From: Candidatus Bathyarchaeota archaeon
GTDB lineage: Archaea > Thermoproteota > Bathyarchaeia > TCS64
Length of the DNA: 43,064 bases
Reading direction: 5' to 3'
NCBI GenBank assembly: GCA_026014815.1
Contig: JAOZHP010000062.1
Span: 1 to 43,064, forward strand
The translations under genes were made by a program, and so were the position numbers. Numbering within the stretch: position 1 is the first letter of the stretch; each line of letters opens with the position of its first letter. Positions 6,652 to 14,652 of the stretch are shown here, one piece after another. The notes beneath the pieces were generated by a model. The model saw only the letters and a program-made list of their open reading frames with translations, did no database searches and was not told where the DNA came from.

Positions 6652-7797
6652 TCAACTAATCTTGTGAAGTATTACTTGGTCGATGTAAGTAGTCCATTCA
6701 GTTTTTTCTTTCCACGAATTGGTTCTAATTGTATTAACGGTATCAAGATAATGTCTGAAATTTCCTTCAAATTCTTTGCCATCTACCTTGAAAGAATATG
6801 CCTGTTCGTTACAGTCAACAGATACCGAAATGTTATACCATTTTTTCGGTTTTATAGGGCATACTTTATGATATTCTGTATCGTACCACTGCAATTGTTT
6901 TTGCCGAATACCCATCCATACTGCAAAGTTTTCTTCTATGGTTTCTTCACTTGGGTTTTCTGGTGTATGCTGAATATGGAAACCCGCTCCAAGCCCAAAT
7001 GCATTAAAACTTTGATGTCTAATCCTATATGCAAGTTTCAGTTGTTTACAATCTCGGAAACGATAAAGTAGATAATCATGTGAGCCAGTTGGACTGGTTA
7101 TCTTTAAGCATTTTTTCTGATTACTACCTCCCACTTCAGATTGTTTGACAGTCTTTATTGTTCCGAGTTGTTGGTTAACTCTCCAAGGATCGTAAGGACT
7201 ACTACCCTCTCGATATTTTGAGAAGTCTGAACGTAACAACAATGTGTCACCAACAGGAGTTGATTCATTCCATATCTTCTCGAAAAAGATTTTTGTATCT
7301 GTTAATATCTCAGGGTGATTTGACCAAATACATGCATCAGTCCTATTTGCATCCAAACTATCAGCTTGTAAATCTCCTGAACCAATAATGATATGATTAT
7401 TTGTGCGGATCATTCGTGCGTGCATTTCTCTATGAGAACGGATTTCAGCACCGGCCTCCAATAAACGTTTTATTGCTGATTCTACTTCCTTTGGGTGTTT
7501 TTTTTGATCATGACATACTATTCGGACTCTTTTTGCACACGTTTCTAACTTGTCTAACAATGTATTATCTACGAAACCAATAACATCTAATTTTAGACTT
7601 ATGTTAGTATCTAAAGGACTAAGAACTTCAATTACCTTTTTTCTAAATATTTTGTTTGAAGGTGTACTTTCAAGAAAGATTGGACGTAATTTTTCTTTAT
7701 CTTCGTAAAGCTGTCTTAACCTAACAACCTCACGAGCTAAATCAACATAGCTCATTTCCATTTTGTTCAGTTTTTGAGTGATGTCGTGAAGAGTCAT
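6652..7797 (-). CDS. PLD-like domain protein with C-terminal LamG/concanavalin-like region, 381 aa
   Basis: Residues about 1-40 are a helical, partly coiled N-terminus. The middle contains MHARMIRTNNHIIIGSGD, a recognisable but degenerate PLD (HxKx4D...GSxN) motif: Lys is Arg, Asp is Asn, and Asn is Asp. The site may therefore bind phosphate without catalysis, or use an altered chemistry. The last 170 residues are beta-rich (WYNISVSVDCNEQAYSFKVDGKEFEG), reminiscent of LamG/concanavalin folds. The gene is convergent with the element train and lies at its right side, like an accessory or defence-type cargo gene. A TrmB-like sensor role is an alternative. TTTATTTT upstream suggests a leaderless start. 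Confidence 0.6.
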   Translation of the reverse strand: MTLHDITQKLNKMEMSYVDLAREVVRLRQLYEDKEKLRPIFLESTPSNKIFRKKVIEVLSPLDTNISLKLDVIGFVDNTLLDKLETCAKRVRIVCHDQKKHPKEVESAIKRLLEAGAEIRSHREMHARMIRTNNHIIIGSGDLQADSLDANRTDACIWSNHPEILTDTKIFFEKIWNESTPVGDTLLLRSDFSKYREGSSPYDPWRVNQQLGTIKTVKQSEVGGSNQKKCLKITSPTGSHDYLLYRFRDCKQLKLAYRIRHQSFNAFGLGAGFHIQHTPENPSEETIEENFAVWMGIRQKQLQWYDTEYHKVCPIKPKKWYNISVSVDCNEQAYSFKVDGKEFEGNFRHYLDTVNTIRTNSWKEKTEWTTYIDQVILHKIS

Positions 7798-7929
7798 ATT
7801 ATATGTTATCAGCCATCTGAAAATAAAGGTTCTTAAGTTTCATGTTAAAAGAAAAATTCCTGAAACAGCATATGTATAGGACTCTATGAGATAAATCCGA
7901 TGTTTATATTCTCCCGATAAAACATTTTT

Positions 7930-8616
7930 TCATACATTATGGTGTCTAACCATCTGATGATGATCAATATACGCCTGAGGGAACCAGTCCTTGAGGATCA
8001 CCTTGTTCATGATCTGCGTCTCCACCTGCGTCAAAGTCAACGCATCTCTATTGTTGTCGTGACCCGTATACTTGTGATAAAGCCACGGTAACCCGCAGCC
8101 CTCAAACTCTGTTCCCAGGTTCTTCCTGTACCAGTCAACAGTCATAATCTGGCCATCAGGGTTCGCACACGGGAACAATAGAAGCAACACATTGTCCCTG
8201 ATCTTCTTGGTTAACTCATCCTCCTCAGTCAATAGCCTGTACGCAAAATCTGAAGCCACCTGCGTACCTCCAACCTCCGAGGCGTGAATGCTCATCGTCA
8301 TCGCAACAACAGACTTACCCTCACTGATTATCCTCTCAACCTCAGCCTCATCTAGATCCTCAGGGTGAGCTATGCTCCAGCTCATCTCCCTAATCCCATC
8401 AAGGTTACCAAGGTTCTCAGGAGACGAGATATAGGTAAGAAGCATGGGGTTACCCTCAGTTGAGGTCCCCACCTCTTCTACCTTGATCCTGTCAGATGAA
8501 CCATCTAATAACCAGAAATACTCCATGATCTTGTCCCAGCGGATCAGCTTCCTATCCGTCCCAGGCTTGAAACCATAGAACTCCTCGGGTGAAACTATTT
8601 TACCCAAATTAATCAC
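7930..8616 (-). pseudogene. M14 zinc carboxypeptidase, N-terminal fragment
   Basis: The frame reaches back to 8730, but GTG at 8616 is favoured: a TATA box (TTTAAATAA on the minus strand, 8639-8648) lies about 25-30 bases upstream, and the family-like sequence starts at GKIVSPEEF. HASE is the zinc-binding HxxE, NPDG and the YIDHHQM segment are also present, so the peptidase core begins normally. Homology stops after HHQM at about 7951, and a foreign tail (VRHHNV) leads to TGA. Large M14 proteins of this type usually continue for several hundred residues. It is therefore a truncated gene, most simply cut by insertion of the element to its left. Confidence 0.75.
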
Positions 8617-8638
8617 AAAAGGAATAGATAGGCTCAGA

Positions 8639-8648
8639 TTATTTAAAT
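8639..8648 (-). promoter_or_regulatory. TATA box for the M14 fragment
   Basis: Minus-strand TTTAAATAAT located 23-32 bases before the GTG at 8616. The spacing fits an archaeal TATA box with a near-leaderless transcript. It is the main reason for preferring the downstream start. Confidence 0.45.
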
Positions 8649-8747
8649 CGGTTCTCGGAAAAATTTGAACCAAATACGCGTATCCAAAAAACCCAAGTTT
8701 GCTTAAATAGTTTAAATACTGGAATCTCAATTTATATAGAGAATACC

Positions 8748-9074
8748 ATGAAGTTTGTCCAACTAAAAACGATAAGGGACATAGTTATGCTAGTTGCCTC
8801 ATCACCAGCGACAAACGTCATCCAGCATCTCGCAAGCAATGGAGAACACCTGTATTTTGTGATCGGTGGAACGTTGAGCGAGGTCTTTCTTTATTTCGTA
8901 AAAGAAAAGGAGCCTCTAGAAGGAAGCTTTATCACGTATCACAGTTACACAGGGGACATCGGGTCAAGCGAGAAAATTATGACTGAGCCCAACATAAACA
9001 GCTTCCCAATAATCGAGATCGAGAACCAAGATATCCTGCCATCCGAGATACTGGAAAAGCTAAGCAAACTATAG
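8748..9074 (+). CDS. Hypothetical 108-aa protein upstream of TBP
   Basis: Not recognised. It is an alpha/beta protein with a hydrophobic first half (RDIVMLVASSPATNVIQHLA), central strands (HLYFVIGGTLSEVFLYFV) and an acidic end. TTTAAATA at 8711-8718 fits a TATA box giving a start of transcription near the ATG. It lies 23 bases before the TBP gene and may be co-transcribed with it, which hints at a housekeeping or regulatory link. No function is claimed. Confidence 0.65.
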   Translation: MKFVQLKTIRDIVMLVASSPATNVIQHLASNGEHLYFVIGGTLSEVFLYFVKEKEPLEGSFITYHSYTGDIGSSEKIMTEPNINSFPIIEIENQDILPSEILEKLSKL

Positions 9075-9097
9075 TAAACAAACTTCAGAAGGTGTGA

Positions 9098-9736
9098 ATG
9101 ATTATGAACGATGATAGTAATATTGACGAAAAGTTAGATGAAGTACTCGAAGAAGGCCTAGAGGAAACCCGGGATACAGAAGAGAAAGACCTATCAATCA
9201 GCATAGAAAACGTCGTAGCCTCAGCCAGCCTCGACCAGAAGATAGACCTCCTCGCCATCATGAAGGTCTTCAGAAACGTCGAGTACCGCCCCAAACAGTT
9301 CCCAGGCCTCGTCTTCAGGCTCAAACGCCCCAAGACAGCCACCCTCATCTTCGGATCAGGCAAGATGGTCTGCACTGGAGCCAAATCAATGAAATTGGCG
9401 CGAAGTGCCGTCAGGAAAGTTGTACGTGAACTCAAAAACAACGGCATCATCATTCTAGGAAAACCCACGATAGTAATCCAGAACATTGTCGCTAGTGCGA
9501 ACCTTCACGGAAAGATCGACCTAGAGACCGCCGCAGACATCATGGAGAACGTCATGTATGAACCAGAGCAGTTCCCGGGTCTCATCTACAGGATGGGTGT
9601 ACCAAAGGTAGTCCTGCTTCTATTCGCCAGCGGAAAACTAGTCTGCACAGGCGCTAAAACCGAGGACATGGTAAAGGAAGCCGTAGAGAAGGTCCACGTG
9701 ATACTGCAAGACTTTGACCTTATCTACTATGAGTAA
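9098..9736 (+). CDS. tbp: TATA-box-binding protein (TBP)
   Basis: The basal initiation factor that binds and bends the TATA box and recruits TFB and RNA polymerase. Two direct repeats are plain: about residues 34-120 and 125-212, each with IVASA-L--KIDL, EQFPGL-YR, and the pair GSGKMVCTGAK and ASGKLVCTGAK. An unusual acidic N-terminal extension of about 30 residues (DEKLDEVLEEGLEETRDTEEKD) precedes repeat 1; most archaeal TBPs instead carry an acidic C-terminal tail. ATG at 9104 is an alternative start. Immediately downstream is a TFE-beta gene. Confidence 0.95.
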   Translation: MIMNDDSNIDEKLDEVLEEGLEETRDTEEKDLSISIENVVASASLDQKIDLLAIMKVFRNVEYRPKQFPGLVFRLKRPKTATLIFGSGKMVCTGAKSMKLARSAVRKVVRELKNNGIIILGKPTIVIQNIVASANLHGKIDLETAADIMENVMYEPEQFPGLIYRMGVPKVVLLLFASGKLVCTGAKTEDMVKEAVEKVHVILQDFDLIYYE

Positions 9737-9750
9737 CAGGAGAAAATACG

Positions 9751-10128
9751 TTGCCCCAAAAAAACACAAGCCTAGAGCAAAAAGCCCTCAAACTAGTCTA
9801 TGACTCCGGTGAAGAAGGCCTACTCCAGAGTTCGCTATGGAAGGAACTAGGCGTAAGCAGCAGAGAAGGCTCCAGAATGGCGAAAAAATTCGAGGAAAAA
9901 GGCCGGGTTATCCGAGAGAAGGTGCTCCACAATGGACGCTGGACATATAAATTATTCAGCAAGAACGAGCCAGTCACCCTCGAATCAGTATACGGCTGTC
10001 CATGCCTCATCTGTGACGAGGTAAACAAATGCTTCAGAGGAGGCACAAAGGACCCAGTGTACTGCCTACAATTAACCGCTTGGATCGACCCAAGAATAGA
10101 AGTAGTCGAACCAGTGATCGCCTCATAA
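9751..10128 (+). CDS. Transcription initiation factor TFE beta subunit (RPC39/RPC34-like)
   Basis: TFE-beta partners TFE-alpha to promote promoter opening by RNA polymerase. Residues about 8-70 form a winged helix (LKLVYDSGEEGLLQSSLWKELG, then a wing KVLHNGRWTYKLF). The C-terminus has Cys at CPCLIC...CFRGG...YCLQLTAWID, closely matching the Fe-S-binding tail of RPC39 and archaeal TFE-beta. TTG start with GGAG 8 bases upstream. It begins 14 bases after TBP, so two initiation factors share one operon; its stop overlaps the next ATG (TAATG). It is not annotated as a MarR regulator because of the Cys signature. Confidence 0.8.
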   Translation: MPQKNTSLEQKALKLVYDSGEEGLLQSSLWKELGVSSREGSRMAKKFEEKGRVIREKVLHNGRWTYKLFSKNEPVTLESVYGCPCLICDEVNKCFRGGTKDPVYCLQLTAWIDPRIEVVEPVIAS

Positions 10129-11111
10129 TGGATGAAGGAACAAAAGAACTGCTAAGATACGGTGCCACATTCATCGCCTTACTCACCCTCTTTTTCGGTG
10201 GAACATACATCATGAAACAGACTCTCGGCACAGAGAACCCCATGATGGTAGTAATCAGCCAAAGCATGGTCCCGACACTAGGCGTCGGCGACTTCATCTT
10301 CATACAATCAATAACGGACTTTGACACAATCAACGCTGGCCCCCCTTCAGAGGGGGACATCCTTGTCTTCCTGAGACCCGGAGTTGATGACGAGTACATT
10401 GTTCACAGAGCCATCGCAAGTGTCAACACGTCAAATGGCTGGGTCTACACAACAAAAGGAGACAATAACTCGTTTCAAGACGGCTCACCAGTGCCAGAGT
10501 CAAGGGTTATCGGGAAAGTCATAAACCGGCTACCCATCGTGGGGTACTTTTCACTGTTCATCAAGACGATGAAAGGCTTCAGCCTTGTAGCATTCTTCAT
10601 GGGTGTATCATTCTTCTACGATTACGTGCTCCCAAAAACAGATGCTAACGCACAGGAAGGCAAGTTCAACCCTCTAGCACTTGTACCTTTCTCAGTAGCA
10701 GTAATCGTCCTTGTGATGATTTATTTCAACCCTGTCAACGTAAAATTGATGGAGTATGTCGCCTTATTCTCATGGTACCTAGGATGCATTATACTGCCAT
10801 TGGCGGTGAACGACGACGACATGGGACTCATGATTTGGCTGTACCACCTCGTTCTAATCATGATCCCCATCGCATGTGATCTGGTCTGGTGGACTACACA
10901 CATAACACCAAGCGTGTGGTGGGACTTTCACGGAAGCATCGTGCCTGTAACATGGCTCCTCCTAGAGGAAAGCGCTGTGTTCAACAGGGCTTTCTGGATA
11001 ATAGTTAGATACCTACTTCCAGGGACTTTTCTTTTCCTTTTCAACATGTACGCCAAGAGAAAAGGCATCGAGCCACTCAGAAGATTCAGTAACCTTCTGA
11101 GAGGCATCTAA
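10128..11111 (+). CDS. Signal peptidase I (archaeal/ER type) with C-terminal membrane extension
   Basis: Cleaves signal peptides from secreted proteins at the cell membrane. The start at ATG 10128 overlaps the TFE-beta stop; the frame extends further upstream but only as an out-of-frame overlap. After one N-terminal membrane segment (about 12-28), SQSMVPTL carries the catalytic Ser46, YIVHRA carries His93, and KGDNN (Asp112) with Asp118 supplies the acidic partner. Ser-His-Asp is the eukaryote/archaea type rather than Ser-Lys. The remaining half holds about four to five further hydrophobic segments, longer than minimal archaeal homologues. Confidence 0.9.
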   Translation: MDEGTKELLRYGATFIALLTLFFGGTYIMKQTLGTENPMMVVISQSMVPTLGVGDFIFIQSITDFDTINAGPPSEGDILVFLRPGVDDEYIVHRAIASVNTSNGWVYTTKGDNNSFQDGSPVPESRVIGKVINRLPIVGYFSLFIKTMKGFSLVAFFMGVSFFYDYVLPKTDANAQEGKFNPLALVPFSVAVIVLVMIYFNPVNVKLMEYVALFSWYLGCIILPLAVNDDDMGLMIWLYHLVLIMIPIACDLVWWTTHITPSVWWDFHGSIVPVTWLLLEESAVFNRAFWIIVRYLLPGTFLFLFNMYAKRKGIEPLRRFSNLLRGI

Positions 11112-11165
11112 CTTTATTATTAAAAACTTTGAAAATAAGAAAATGGTAAAGAGAGATTAGATATC

Positions 11166-11792
11166 TTACTCAAGTATCATTACAGCGCTGTAGACTGCTG
11201 GGATCTGACGCTCGATTGTTAGCACGGCTCCCGCAGAGGGCCTCAGCTCGATCCTGAATTCCTCATAAGGATGTGAGTACCGAAGATCATAGGTTGCCTG
11301 AGATGGATCTAGATCAGTCCCATCTAGCTCGGTGAAGTCAACTATTACTTTGTACTTCTCGCCGACCTCCAGTAGTGTATCGCCGTCACTGTTCACGCCC
11401 TGGATGGTCATGATTGTACCGTTGGTCTCGTAGATCTCGCCGTGAGCACGCTGACTGGTGTAAGTCGCTATTAGCTTACTGTCATCTAGGTCCACTGGCT
11501 CATGTCCCTGAGAGAGCTTGAGATAGAATGTTAGTTTGATCAAGCAGATATCACTCTGATCGCCAGTTGTGTTTGAGAACTGTGCGACCATTCCGCTGTC
11601 CGTAAGTAGAGCTGAACTCGCCTCAGTCATGCCTGAGCTGATTACTGACTGCGCCTTCTCGGCGGTCAAGAAACCCATGTTCAGGACGACGAAAGCGAAT
11701 GCAGCGGCTGTGATAACGAATGCAACCAATATGATTGCAGTCTCAAGTCCTGTCATCGCGCGTCTCTTTTTCAGCATTTTGTTAAAGGTCAT
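11166..11792 (-). CDS. Archaellin (type III signal peptide)
   Basis: Filament subunit of the archaellum. The start is set at ATG 11792 (MTFNKMLKKRRAMTGLETA); the frame runs further upstream without a plausible protein. KKRRA followed by MTGLETAIILVAFVITAAAF is a class III signal peptide, cut by prepilin peptidase ahead of the hydrophobic helix. The remaining 160 residues are the beta-rich archaellin domain (DGDTLLEVGEKYKVIVDF, FRIELRPSAGAVLTIER). No other archaellum genes are adjacent; a paralogue lies at 40546-41175. Confidence 0.88.
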   Translation of the reverse strand: MTFNKMLKKRRAMTGLETAIILVAFVITAAAFAFVVLNMGFLTAEKAQSVISSGMTEASSALLTDSGMVAQFSNTTGDQSDICLIKLTFYLKLSQGHEPVDLDDSKLIATYTSQRAHGEIYETNGTIMTIQGVNSDGDTLLEVGEKYKVIVDFTELDGTDLDPSQATYDLRYSHPYEEFRIELRPSAGAVLTIERQIPAVYSAVMILE

Positions 11793-11975
11793 TTTTTCTT
11801 TTTCCTCCTTCCCCTTTCTGGGGTTGACTGGACTTGGGTTGCTGAAAGTGATATAAAGGAAGATGTTTGAGTAGAAGTGATACCTACAAGATGTATCCAT
11901 TCTATAAAATTAAAGAAAAAACAGGTGTAGGAGTAAACTATAAACGACCATAAACAGGTTTAACCGTGAAAAGAG

Positions 11976-13010
11976 TTGAAAAACGTCAAAGTCGTATCAT
12001 ATGGCATAGGTGTCATCGGCAGAAGATTAGCGACACATCTCCTGACTAAGGAAGGAGTCAAGATAGTTGGAGCCGTGGACATCAACCCTGAGATCGTGGG
12101 CAAGGACCTTGGGGAGGTCCTCGGAAAAGAGAAGATCGGTGTCCTCATCACCAATGACGCCGATAAAGTACTCAAAGAGACCAAACCAGACGTTGTTGTT
12201 CACACAACGATGTCCTATATCCGGCAAACTTTCGATCAGTTTGAACAGATAATGAAGCACGGCGTCAACGTAGTATCCACATGTGAGGAGCTAAGCTATC
12301 CTTATGATACGCCGGAGGGAACCGAGTACGCCAAGAAGCTCGACGAGATCGCAAAAAAATACGGTGCGACCCTTCTAGGTACTGGTATCAACCCGGGATT
12401 CCTCATGGACACGTTACCGACTTTCCTTAGCGGTGTGTGTGAAGAGGTTAACACCATTTACATATCAAGACAGATGGACGCAGCGACACGCCGCATACCT
12501 TTCCAGAAGAAGATCGGTGCAGGTATGACCATAGCGGAGTTCAATGAGGCTATAGATAACCACAAGATCACGGGTCACGTAGGGCTTGAGCAGAGCATCA
12601 AGATGATCTCCGATACCTTAGGCTGGGAGCTTGATGAGATTAAGGTCGATGCGGTCGAGCCTGTTGTCTTGGATAAAGACGTTGCGAGTGACGCGATCAA
12701 GGTTCCTAAAGGATACAACGCCGGTAGCAAACAGATGGCTTATGGCTTAAAGGATGGAAAGGCGTTGATCACTATGGACTTTAAGGCGTACATCGGTGCC
12801 CCAGAGGAGTTTGACAGTGTTAACATTGACGGTGTGCCCCCCATCCATGAGAAGATCAGTCCATGCGTTCACGGTGACCACGGCACCATTGCGATGACCA
12901 CTAACATGATCCCTCACGTCGTGAACTCTGAGCCTGGGTTCAAGACAATGGTTGACCTGCCTGTGGTTCACGCGACTCCCTCACACTTTGGGAAGTACAT
13001 CAAGAAGTAA
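11976..13010 (+). CDS. DapB-fold amino-acid dehydrogenase, 2,4-diaminopentanoate dehydrogenase-like
   Basis: The N-terminal Rossmann segment (VKVVSYGIGVIGRRLATHL) and the DapB-like layout with LGTGINPGFLMD (about 130-141) match the family that includes 2,4-diaminopentanoate dehydrogenase of ornithine degradation. It is longer than true dihydrodipicolinate reductase. The usual reaction is NAD(P)-dependent oxidative deamination; the exact substrate cannot be read from sequence. TTG start assumed. It converges on nadB and fits the amino-acid catabolism theme here. Confidence 0.75.
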   Translation: MKNVKVVSYGIGVIGRRLATHLLTKEGVKIVGAVDINPEIVGKDLGEVLGKEKIGVLITNDADKVLKETKPDVVVHTTMSYIRQTFDQFEQIMKHGVNVVSTCEELSYPYDTPEGTEYAKKLDEIAKKYGATLLGTGINPGFLMDTLPTFLSGVCEEVNTIYISRQMDAATRRIPFQKKIGAGMTIAEFNEAIDNHKITGHVGLEQSIKMISDTLGWELDEIKVDAVEPVVLDKDVASDAIKVPKGYNAGSKQMAYGLKDGKALITMDFKAYIGAPEEFDSVNIDGVPPIHEKISPCVHGDHGTIAMTTNMIPHVVNSEPGFKTMVDLPVVHATPSHFGKYIKK

Positions 13011-13017
13011 GGCTTCA

Positions 13018-13036
13018 ACCCTTTTTCCTTTTTTAA
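13018..13036 (+). terminator. Oligo-T terminator between convergent genes
   Basis: Two T-runs (CCCTTTTTCCTTTTTTAA) directly follow the DapB-like stop and reach the end of nadB, the form expected of archaeal T-tract termination. No stem is needed or obvious. Confidence 0.5.
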
Positions 13037-14577
13037 TGATCGAGTATTTTCAGTTTGTCCCCTCTGATAACTATGTGTCGTAGCCAGTTCTCGTCGTCTC
13101 TCAGCGGGTAATCGATTAGGCTATGTGTTCCCCTGCTCTCTTTTCTAGTGAGGGCGGCTCGGGTGACCAATTTTGCTACATCACACATGTTCCTTACCTC
13201 GATTTTACTTCTTGACAATCCTGCTTTCATGTTCCATCGAAGTCCTTCTTGGATCTTCTGAAGAATATTGAGCCCAGCATTGAGTTCGTCGATGGTCCGG
13301 TTGATCCCTGCACTTGTCCACATGGTCTCTTGTATCCTCGTTTTCAAATCTGTTACTGCTTCGACGTGATACACAGTCTCTTTCTCGATGATTTGCACGT
13401 TTTCTCTATCCATGCGAAGAGTTTTCAGATTCTCTGATGCGTTATGAGCGAAAGCCATGCACTCCAACATTGAGTTGCTTGCCAGCCTGTTAGCTCCATG
13501 GACCCCAGTAGAGGCGCACTCTCCGATCGCAAGTAGACTCTTAATGTTTGTATCGCCGTAAAGGTTGGTCTTTATGCCTCCACACATGTAGTGGGCAGCA
13601 GGGGAGACGGGAATGAGGTCCTTATCCATCCTGATGCCTCTTCGGAGGCACTCGTCGTATATCCGTGGGAACCTTGCTTGGATGTACTCGGCACCCCTAT
13701 GTCGGATATCGACGTATACTTGTCCGTTTTTTTGCTCTTCAACTATGGCTCGTGAGACAACATCTCTTGGAGCAAGGTCCTTGAAAGCGTGGTACCTAGT
13801 CATGAAAGCCTCTCGATCGTTATTCAACAGGATTCCACCTTCCCCCCTCACTGTCTCTGATATCAGAAAGTAGGGAGAATCGCCGACATCGAGTATGGAC
13901 GGATGGAACTGTGTGAACTCCATATCAACTATCTCTGCACCAGCCCTCCACGCCATTGCTACTCCGTCCCCTGTTGCTACCTCAGGGTTCGAGGTCTTCA
14001 GATAGATCTGCCCTGCACCCCCTGTCGCTAGTACCGTGAAGCCAGCGTGGATATCCAGTAGTTTTCCTGTGTTGTTGTCGAGGGCGGTGACTCCTTTGCA
14101 TACATCATCTATTATGAGGAGGTCGATTACAGTGATCCCCTCAAGGATAGTAATATTTTGATGCTCTCTTGCGTTTCTGATGAGGGTTTTCTGGACCTCG
14201 TCTCCTGTTATATCCCCTGCGTGTACTACTCTTCGTTTGCTGTGCCCACCTTCTCTTGAAAGGTCCAGTTCATCGTTATGAGTATCGAAGACGACTCCCT
14301 GCTCCATGAGCCAGTTGATCTCTTCAGGTCCTCTGCGTACAATCATTTCAACAGCCTCATTGTTGCTGAGGCCTTGCCCGACCTTGAGAGTGTCATTAAC
14401 ATGTTTAGTGAAATCATCATCGGGGCTCATCACAGCGGCTATGCCACCCTGAGCGTGGCTGCTATTACTCTCACGGAGAGAGTCCTTAGAGATAATAGTG
14501 ACAGGGGAAAAATCAACCAAACGTAATGCTAAGCTGAGTCCTGCTAAGCCTCCCCCAATCACTAGAAAGCTACTCAT
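13033..14577 (-). CDS. nadB: L-aspartate oxidase
   Basis: Oxidises L-aspartate to iminoaspartate, the first step of de novo NAD synthesis, with FAD bound. The N-terminal dinucleotide motif (VIGGGLAGLSLALRL), SSHAQGGIAAV (about 38-48) and the HYMCGGIKT segment are typical of the succinate dehydrogenase/NadB family, and the length (514 aa) is normal. The C-terminal helical domain ends near ESRGTHSLIDYPLRDD, also characteristic. In anaerobes fumarate probably accepts the electrons. NadA and NadC are not in the window. Confidence 0.92.
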   Translation of the reverse strand: MSSFLVIGGGLAGLSLALRLVDFSPVTIISKDSLRESNSSHAQGGIAAVMSPDDDFTKHVNDTLKVGQGLSNNEAVEMIVRRGPEEINWLMEQGVVFDTHNDELDLSREGGHSKRRVVHAGDITGDEVQKTLIRNAREHQNITILEGITVIDLLIIDDVCKGVTALDNNTGKLLDIHAGFTVLATGGAGQIYLKTSNPEVATGDGVAMAWRAGAEIVDMEFTQFHPSILDVGDSPYFLISETVRGEGGILLNNDREAFMTRYHAFKDLAPRDVVSRAIVEEQKNGQVYVDIRHRGAEYIQARFPRIYDECLRRGIRMDKDLIPVSPAAHYMCGGIKTNLYGDTNIKSLLAIGECASTGVHGANRLASNSMLECMAFAHNASENLKTLRMDRENVQIIEKETVYHVEAVTDLKTRIQETMWTSAGINRTIDELNAGLNILQKIQEGLRWNMKAGLSRSKIEVRNMCDVAKLVTRAALTRKESRGTHSLIDYPLRDDENWLRHIVIRGDKLKILDH

Positions 14578-14652
14578 ATTGTTCCACCTTCGGATTTAGA
14601 TGGGAAAGACTCGTACCAAGGATAAAGGTTTGTTAAAAGAAATGAGAAGAGG

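Noticed and set aside
1-8616. Attachment-site direct repeats flanking the element
   Set aside because: No convincing pair could be identified, because the left end of the element is outside the window and no tRNA gene lies at the right boundary.
9085-9486. 133-aa open frame on the minus strand
   Set aside because: Antisense to TBP; composition and lack of motifs indicate a shadow frame.
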